From the NCBI GenBank assembly GCA_037447655.1, contig JBBHKE010001879.1, forward strand, positions 38,557 to 102,556: a stretch of 64,000 nucleotides of DNA, given 5' to 3'. Below the pieces are notes generated by a model that saw nothing but the letters and a program-made list of their open reading frames with translations, made no database searches and was not told the origin of the DNA. The DNA comes from Zygnema cylindricum. Taxonomy: Eukaryota > Streptophyta > Zygnematophyceae > Zygnematales > Zygnemataceae. Of this stretch, positions 57,610 to 64,000 are shown piece by piece. How positions within the stretch are numbered: the first letter of the stretch is position 1; every line of letters begins with the position of its first letter. The position numbers and the translations under genes were made by a program.

Positions 57610-60475
57610 ATACTTCCCTTAAGAAAATATGGTACTGAAAAGACTCTGGTTCGAGGTCACATCGTTAATAAAAAAACATCTCGTAAACTTGTTCTTTTCC
57701 AGTGAAACCTCCAAAAGGAAACTTAAAAGTTCCAAAAGGAAACTTATTAATCTCCAAAAAAAAACTCCTTACAAAATCTGTTGTAAACGCTGTCTTTCAG
57801 ATACTCATCACTACTGGAAGAATATCCGTTGACAACCTTATTTTGCTCTATAATCTCCAAAGGGAAAACCTAATCTGTTTTCAGGAGCCATTTGAAAAAC
57901 TGATATCCTAAAAGATTCTGACTCTCATCAGCTAGTTTATAATCTAGATTACAGACCAGCTTTACTATTAGAGTGAACAAACATGCTACTCTAATACCAA
58001 AAGTTTGGTGAAAAGCTTCGCAGAAAATTTGGTGGCAAAAACTTGAAAATTTAGGACAAGAATTGAATCTCAGAAGTTCAGTATACTGGCAATTTGGTAC
58101 ATATTACAATCAAAACTCGAACAATACAAATGTTCAAAAAGTACGCCTGCTGCTACTTTTTTGTTTTGTTCATTTAACAGAATATGATTTGCCAAAGCCA
58201 ATCAACGGTTCTTATTGCACACTTTGGCCCGTGGATCAAATTTTAGTTCCACCAGAAGTCAATTTCTGGAGCTTATACAGCACTTAGTGTAGATCACACG
58301 CTTGGTTTAGACGTGCAAAAACAATTGGAAATGCCAAAACCGTATTTAATTCACGTATAATACGCGTACAGTACGTAGACACAGGATATAGGGTTTTCAC
58401 CTGTTTTCGCACGTCCTATTATGCTGAGAACACGATTTGGAATGAGCGAAACACCATTCATGGAAACAATGCTAAACAAGTAGTCACACAAGTCCAAAAC
58501 TTGGAAAAGGTTGCAAGCTTGTAAAGGTAATAAAATCGAGATCTTGGAAACAGAATCTTCTTCTACTTATGTAAAGGTAATCACATCTTTGCATCGAATT
58601 CCAAATACACAAGAAGTACATTCATGTGTTAAAAAGTACATGAATATTTGTACCTTTTTGTACAATCGCGTACAGTGTCATCGACATAGACTTTTGTGCA
58701 CATAAAAATCAGCACAAGTGTAACGCAGCCATTTGCGGGAACAAATGGCAGCGGCACTAGGCGACGGGCCACGAAACGGACGGACCCGGCTCTCACAAGG
58801 GCAAGGAACGGTCAGCAAGAAACGCTGGAACGAACCGTACCGTACAGACAATCTCGCCAAGTTGTTCTTCCTGACCGAAATTGTCACAGAAAATGATCGC
58901 TGATCGCTTTGTCTAACGTTTGAGCTTTACACGTGTAAAACAGCAAACTTACGGGCCAGGGAGTGTTTCCTCACTAGTCAGGCGAGGGGCGTACGGAATG
59001 ATCGCAGAGCTGTCATGGACGACTCCCGAAAAGCAGAGGACGGGCAGCTACAGTAGAGGCTGTTACCGCACTGAAAAACAATTAAATACGGTACATAAGA
59101 TATTCCAAAAGTACACTCTGCATCAGCCGCGGCGAATCCTGCCCAAAACAGCTGCTTGGCAGCGAAGCATTTTAAGCCGTCGATGGGATTGATGGTATGT
59201 GGTCGTTTGAAGAGTACAGTACATTGCCCACCGATGAACATTTTTCGGGCAGTCAAAAGTACTTTTTCTCTCTGCACAAATCAGGGAACAGACAATTTCT
59301 GTCCTTTTTTTCAGGCGCGTCTACATTTTGCTCGGATAACTTTTGAGATCCTTTTGGGTTTTTATAAACGAACAAGTTATCGTCTCTTCGGTCTGCACTC
59401 CAAAACTTGAACCTGAGGGTAAAGGACAGAGCGAACAAATGGTCAGAATCAATTTCCTCGGGATTCATCCGCTTTGTCGTATAGTGTTTTGATCATTAAC
59501 ATTAAGAGGCGGCCATAGTCCAATAAGTCCATACTCTAGATTCGATTCTGCTACGGAAAAGAAACAAAACCACCAATGGCATCTGCGTACGAGAATCTGC
59601 GCGCTGGAAGCCAGCGTGTAAAGTCACAATAAATAGTACCATCGTACGGATGAACCTTGGACGTTTCTTGATAAACCTTAAAGAATTAAAAGTTTAAAAC
59701 CAATGATTCCATGAGCTCGCTATGCTAAATCCACGTGGCGTCAAATGAAGGCACCAGGTCATCAGATTCTGGTCCTTTGTCCTTGACACGCTTTAAGTAC
59801 ATAGAACATTCGTCAGCGTACTTTGTTTTTAGTGCGTTTCCTCTGGCTTTTTGCTTTGCACTTTCAGCAAAGGCATAGCATTTCGAGGTCGCAGGTGTCA
59901 TTAAAATTCGATTTTGTTACCCCAAAATTAAATGGCGTTACAATTTTGTCTGCTTTCCATTAATCCCGTTCCAGTTTTAGTTACAGTTTACCGACTGTTT
60001 CCCTCGTTTCAGTCGTCGAAAGTCAAATTATTTCGAAGGAATACGATTTCGTGCATTTTAGTATTTTATCGACGTCCAGTTTCAGTATTATTAGTTTATT
60101 ACGGTTTAGGTCCCATTTGATTCGAAATTTGAAAACGTCAAATTACTCCGACGATTTACGATTCCGTCGGTTTTCCTGACGTCTGGTTTAATTTTTTTGA
60201 CGGTTTGTATCGTTTTGTTCACAAACGTCAAATCTTTTCGACGGTTTCCGTCCTTTCAGCTCGCACGGTAAAATTGTTCATACTTTCATTTCGATAATTT
60301 CGATTGTATTTCTCGCACGTGCATCAAAGTACGTATTTCTAAGCTACAATTTCGTCAGCCCCCAGAGACCATCGCGTAAATCCTGTCCGTCCAACCTTTT
60401 TTTTTCCCGTGAGCCTAACCCTAGAATGTACGGACATGTTCAGCATCTGGCTTCTTATTTATGGAAATTACCTTT
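57610..60475. other. Intergenic; promoter side of the response regulator gene
   Basis: No other gene recognised. A short tandem motif CCAAAAGGAAACTTA occurs at about 57710-57770. The promoter of the minus-strand gene should lie in the first kilobase but no core element could be placed. Confidence 0.4.
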
Positions 60476-61191
60476 TTAGGCCGAAGTTCCATCGGGGAGG
60501 CTTCTGTAAATGTACGGAGATCATTACTGGCTGCAAATTTTTGGACTAAAGCCTCTTACTCCATCAGGTATCGCGTACGTGCCTTCTTTTTACTGGATGC
60601 ACGTAGGTTCCTGTTCTGACAGCGAGCATAGTCAAAGATTCCAAAGTACCATATCTGAACTCTAATCCGTACATCCAGTCGAAATATTAAATTACCAGAA
60701 TGTACAATCTGTACGCTCGTATTTTGTCCTTTTTGTTGTTTTTTTGTCGTTCGTGCTTTGTCGTGGCGCCGTAAATTTCGGATGTCAACGGATGATGGAC
60801 GAGGCGTCACGGCACATTCTTCAACAATTTTTTTGGTGGTTTTCGTTGGATTTAGTTCTCGCCTGTCCGAAGGCGCGTGGCTGGTGCGTTACCTTTCCAC
60901 GCGTAAACATTTTACACGTCCATTGTCTAGCTAGTCTTCTAGCTACAGTAGTCTCCTCAGAGTAGCTAGACACTGGATAGAATGACCGCTTGCTTCGAAA
61001 ACACATAATCGGACGGTCGACGTTGTCGCCCAAAAGAAGTTTGAAGAATCTTGACGAATCCCCCGTTATCATGCTATATAAAGATAAAATAAAAAACAGT
61101 ACAGCACTGTACAAAAATGCGCTGTCCCTGTACGAAAAAGCATTTTTTCCAGTGTGAACCTCACTTTTCGCCTGATGGAGATTCACCCTAA
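60476..61191. mobile_element. A5: diverged PIF/Harbinger-like MITE
   Basis: About 60479-61188 (710 bp). Ends GGCCGAAGTTCCATCGG and CCTGATGGAGATTCACCC match the family with several changes; flanks are TTA and TAA. Complementary 10-bp arms TGTCTAGCTA and TAGCTAGACA (about 60924-60972) occupy the place of the central palindrome. Confidence 0.7.
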
Positions 61192-61440
61192 GGGCCATCG
61201 AGGAGTGTCAGGTGTCGAAGACATGTTCTGCCCCCAGCAGTACCACGTAGGTTCAAATCGGATTTAGAAATCGTCAAAGATTTTCTACACCGACCTATTT
61301 TAGTTTTAATGTCGTCATATGAGTACCATGTACTTGCGTACCATGTCATTATACCACATAAATCCTTTACCCTTTGTAGACGCTTTGTCTTATAACAGCA
61401 TATTTTTTAGGGTTTCTTTTTTTGAAACAAAAATTTTCTC
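61192..61440. mobile_element. A6: 5' fragment of another A-type MITE
   Basis: It begins GGGCCATCGAGGAG directly after the TAA of A5 and then follows the A3 left half (CCACGTAG, AAATCGTCAA-GATTTTC-CACCGACC, GTACC-TGTCATT, AGACGC-TTGT). The right half is missing. Confidence 0.65.
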
Positions 61441-61456
61441 ATAGACATTAGTTCAT

Positions 61457-62648
61457 TACAACGTGAATCACAATTAGCGCAAACAACGCTAATTCGGCGC
61501 TCGCAAATTTTGACCCTCTAACCTAAAATAGAATAACAACTCTATTTTTTTTTACGTTAATGTAGGCATTGCTTAATTTTAGCGTTAACAACTCTAAGGG
61601 TATGATTATATCAGACGAAAAGTGAGGTTTAATACGTAATTTTGTACTTATCCATACCATTCCGTACTATATTTTCGTGAGTTTCTTGAAAACAACATTA
61701 CAAAAAATAAGATTATGATTCTCCAAGTATCCAAGAGAATACGTCGACCGTCCGATTACATTTTGGTCTTCATCTGCGAAGCAATCGCTCCATGCACCTT
61801 TGTATTGGTGAACCCACCTCTCGGAGGTGGGTTCACCAATACAGAACCAGTCGTTTCGCTACACCTGGACGATAGACACGTGCGTCGATGAAAAATGAAA
61901 ATTTTCACACGCCCTCAAAGTCACGTGCCTTCGGATAAGGTGACCGTAATTTTTTTGCCGAAAAGAAGTACGTTATTTTCCTGAAAGTCAACAGAGTGAA
62001 GGAGATCTCTGAGGTATATTGACGCGGTACACTTGCGAAGAACACGTACGAAATACGCAAGTACGGATTTTTATACGAAAGCGGTCGGTTTCCAAATCGT
62101 TGTGATTTTAGAGATTTGATCGTCGACTTACGTGGAACCACTCAAATCAAAACACGTATGTAAAATCTTATTTACAGACGATACGCGATGTAACCGAGGC
62201 CTCTGTAGTACATTAATTTTGTTGTCCATGCTATTACATATACCTCCTGATGTAACCATGCCCTAAATCAAATAGTTTTTAAATAATGTAGTGTATGAAA
62301 TGTGTCAGTCCATACCAAAATTGATGGCCATTTTGTATAATCGTACAGAAAGAGTGTCACATAATGGCTTCGATACGCGAAAGTGAGTGCGTCGACACTA
62401 AAAACTGTGCATTCATATCTGATTCCCCGTGATAAAAACGGGGGAAATCGAGCGAACCTGTTCTTACGTGTTCAAACGTCAACTTGCCATACCGGCTATC
62501 CTTTGGGAAGATGTACCCAACGTAGAGTCATACATAGATTATAGTTAACTTTTTTTGGGCGAATGGCCTTTAACCCTAATTAGAGTTAATAACACTAATT
62601 ATTTTGTACACTAATTAACTATTTATATAAATAGCGATTCACAGTGTA
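61457..62648. mobile_element. B-type TA-target element interrupted by A4
   Basis: The element 61459-62646 has ends CAACGTGAATCACAATTAG and the inverse ending GCGATTCACAGTG, TA flanks. Without the nested A4 about 519 bp remain. Confidence 0.75.
61595..62266. mobile_element. A4: PIF/Harbinger-like MITE nested in a B element
   Basis: The element 61598-62263 (666 bp) is flanked by TAA. Ends GGGTATGATTATATCAG and the inverse of GGGCATGGTTACATCAG match one another well; the changes from the family consensus are mostly transitions. It lies in inverted orientation to A1. A hairpin with 20-bp arms around a 3-bp spacer sits at 61801-61843. Confidence 0.8.
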
Positions 62649-62651
62649 ATG

Positions 62652-62773
62652 TACACCGTGTATCGCTATTAGGGTTAAAAATACTTTAAATTTCTAAAGG
62701 TTACAACCATTTTTTCATCACATTATTGGTCGCACTAAAAGTTATAGTCGTGTCATTGTCTGTCTACAATTTT
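62652..62773. mobile_element. Left end of another B-type element
   Basis: TA then CACCGTGTATCGCTATTAG begins six bases after the previous element. Its other end was not found; a hAT-like element starts 120 bp further on and may interrupt it. Confidence 0.5.
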
Positions 62774-63572
62774 TAGTGTTGTGTATCGGTAAAAAAAAAT
62801 ATCGTGATAACAACGATACCATTAGTTATCGGTTATCGAACGGTCAGAGTTTCCGACATATTGGTTCGATAGCAACAAATTCCATATCGGGGATAACTTT
62901 AAAAAAATTATACTATGCATACAATATTAGTTTATAACATACTGTATTATACTATTGACTTACATACCGTGGCATGCACGTATAATAATCTATTTCGGAT
63001 TTGTTTACATGGCATTTATTACAAAAAACGCATCACATAAAATTTGACAAATTTAAAACAATACTTTATTGTTTTAAAATTATAGTACTGAAACGAAAAC
63101 ATTAAATTACATTGTAAATTTGCAAATCAAACTTTTTCGAAAAACAGACCAACAAATATGCCAGACTGCCGCCATTTACTACAACCATGGAAGTGATATG
63201 AGGGCGTAACTAGCCTTAAAAGAAAAAACAACAGTCAAAATGACATTCTGGACGAGTATAGGAAGGTGGAACCCAAGTAGAATCCCCTTAAATTTTTAAA
63301 TAATCAAGGAAATATTGCGATGTTTAACCGAAATCGGGGGAATGGGGTCCGCGGCGCGTCCGAGGAATAACACGTACAATTGAGTGTACTAGCCGTACAT
63401 TTATATATACAGTCGGTACAGTTATCACCAATAGTTATCGATATTGGTGTTATCGCCGATAAACAACTGATATTATCGTTTAATTATCAAAATATAACGA
63501 TTATCGCAACCTGAAATTAGGCCCATATCGGTTATAGTAAAATCCTTACCGATACACAACACTAACAATTTC
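62766..63572. mobile_element. hAT-like non-autonomous element with TTATCG subterminal repeats
   Basis: The element 62774-63564 (791 bp) has inverted ends TAGTGTTGTGTATCGGTAA and TTACCGATACACAACACTA. The flanks ACAATTTT and ACAATTTC form an 8-bp duplication with one change. TAGTG-starting ends fit the hAT consensus. Many TTATCG words in both orientations lie near both ends, like transposase binding repeats. No transposase frame. Confidence 0.8.
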
Positions 63573-63603
63573 ATCATAGTTTTTTGGACAGAACCAAACT
63601 CAG

Positions 63604-63855
63604 TTTCAGAAAATCTAAAAGAACTGTATGGCGACAGTTTAATGTGAACTGAGCCAATGGACCATTCACAAATTTGTGCGCACTATAAACAGCTCGCACT
63701 AAATGTCGAACTATTCGTTTCGGAAAATCTAGAGGAGCTGTACGGCGAGACGGCGAACTGAGCCAACGGACCGTCATTCATTCATTCGTACTACTGTACT
63801 GTACGGACTACATTTACAGAATTATCGCACTTTAAAAAACTCGCACTAAATATCG
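63604..63855 (+). repeat. Two-copy direct repeat, ~115-135 bp
   Basis: TTTCAGAAAATCTAAAAGA... to CTCGCACTAAATGTCG recurs as TTTCGGAAAATCTAGAGGA... to CTCGCACTAAATATCG, with a longer middle in the second copy. Origin unknown. Confidence 0.65.
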
Positions 63856-63879
63856 CATTAAACCCTAAAGCAACTTTCC

Positions 63880-64000
63880 CTCAATCTTTTCTTCCCAAGA
63901 TAGAAACTTCTTCCAACTTCTCCCTCCTATCCCTCCTCCTCTCTCATCCTCCCTCCTCGTCACTCCTCCCTCCTTCCTCCTCCCTCCTCCCTCCTCCTCC
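63880..64000 (+). repeat. CCT-rich pyrimidine tract at the window end
   Basis: Runs of CTCCCTCCT units continue to the edge of the window. Confidence 0.8.

Noticed and set aside
1-64000. tRNA, rRNA and CRISPR arrays
   Set aside because: No cloverleaf with a TTCGA-type T-arm in context, no rRNA core and no regularly spaced identical repeats with unique spacers were seen; the tandem arrays have no spacers.

Overview
This is nuclear DNA of a green plant, most likely a streptophyte such as a charophyte alga or a non-seed land plant (inference). The reasons are genes split by many GT-AG introns, a plant-type type-B response regulator, a plant-type A1 aspartyl protease with pyrimidine-rich introns, and a dense load of nested LTR retrotransposons and short DNA transposons. 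I see no bacterial operons, rRNA genes, tRNA genes or CRISPR arrays.

Host genes. (1) A secreted or vacuolar A1-family aspartyl protease lies on the + strand at 10143-18354, with about 14 exons. (2) The first half of a Rab5-like GTPase lies on + at 35883-37490, with frame-breaking indels in its GC-rich exons. (3) The last two thirds of uroporphyrinogen decarboxylase lies on + at 38301-42561, missing its N-terminal exons. The Rab and decarboxylase halves abut with about 800 bp between them, which suggests a deletion or an assembly join. (4) A complete type-B (ARR-type) response regulator of about 540 residues lies on the - strand at 53597-57609, in five exons.

Mobile DNA. 1-4568 holds a decayed LTR element with gag, retropepsin-like and PHD-like parts but no reverse transcriptase, plus its LTR. 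5596-8745 is a copia remnant on +. 18524-25868 is a copia element on - with both LTRs, a tRNA-iMet-like primer site, a TATTC target duplication and two nested DNA transposons. 28102-33967 is a copia element on + with 560-bp LTRs and a TGTAC target duplication. 45620-46348 is a copia 3' remnant on -. Between them are three families of non-autonomous DNA elements: a PIF/Harbinger-like family ('A', TIR GGGTGAAGTTCCATTAG, TAA/TTA target), a TA-target family ('B', ends CACCGCGAATCG; 'C', ends CACTGCCC), and two hAT-like elements with 8-bp duplications. Several are nested in one another, which gives a relative order of insertion.

Tandem repeats are frequent: a CG-rich minisatellite in the first LTR, a 1-kb G-rich polypurine tract at 44172-45148, an alternating 64/62-bp array at 50061-50349, and a 25-bp array containing TTTTAGGG at 52269-52785. 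The response-regulator introns carry two further arrays.

The most interesting signals are the copy-specific but internally complementary palindromes in the 'A' elements, the Rab5/decarboxylase truncation junction, the gag-protease-PHD element, and arrays or duplications of splice-site-like sequence beside real splice sites. I did not find a self-contained new multi-gene system.
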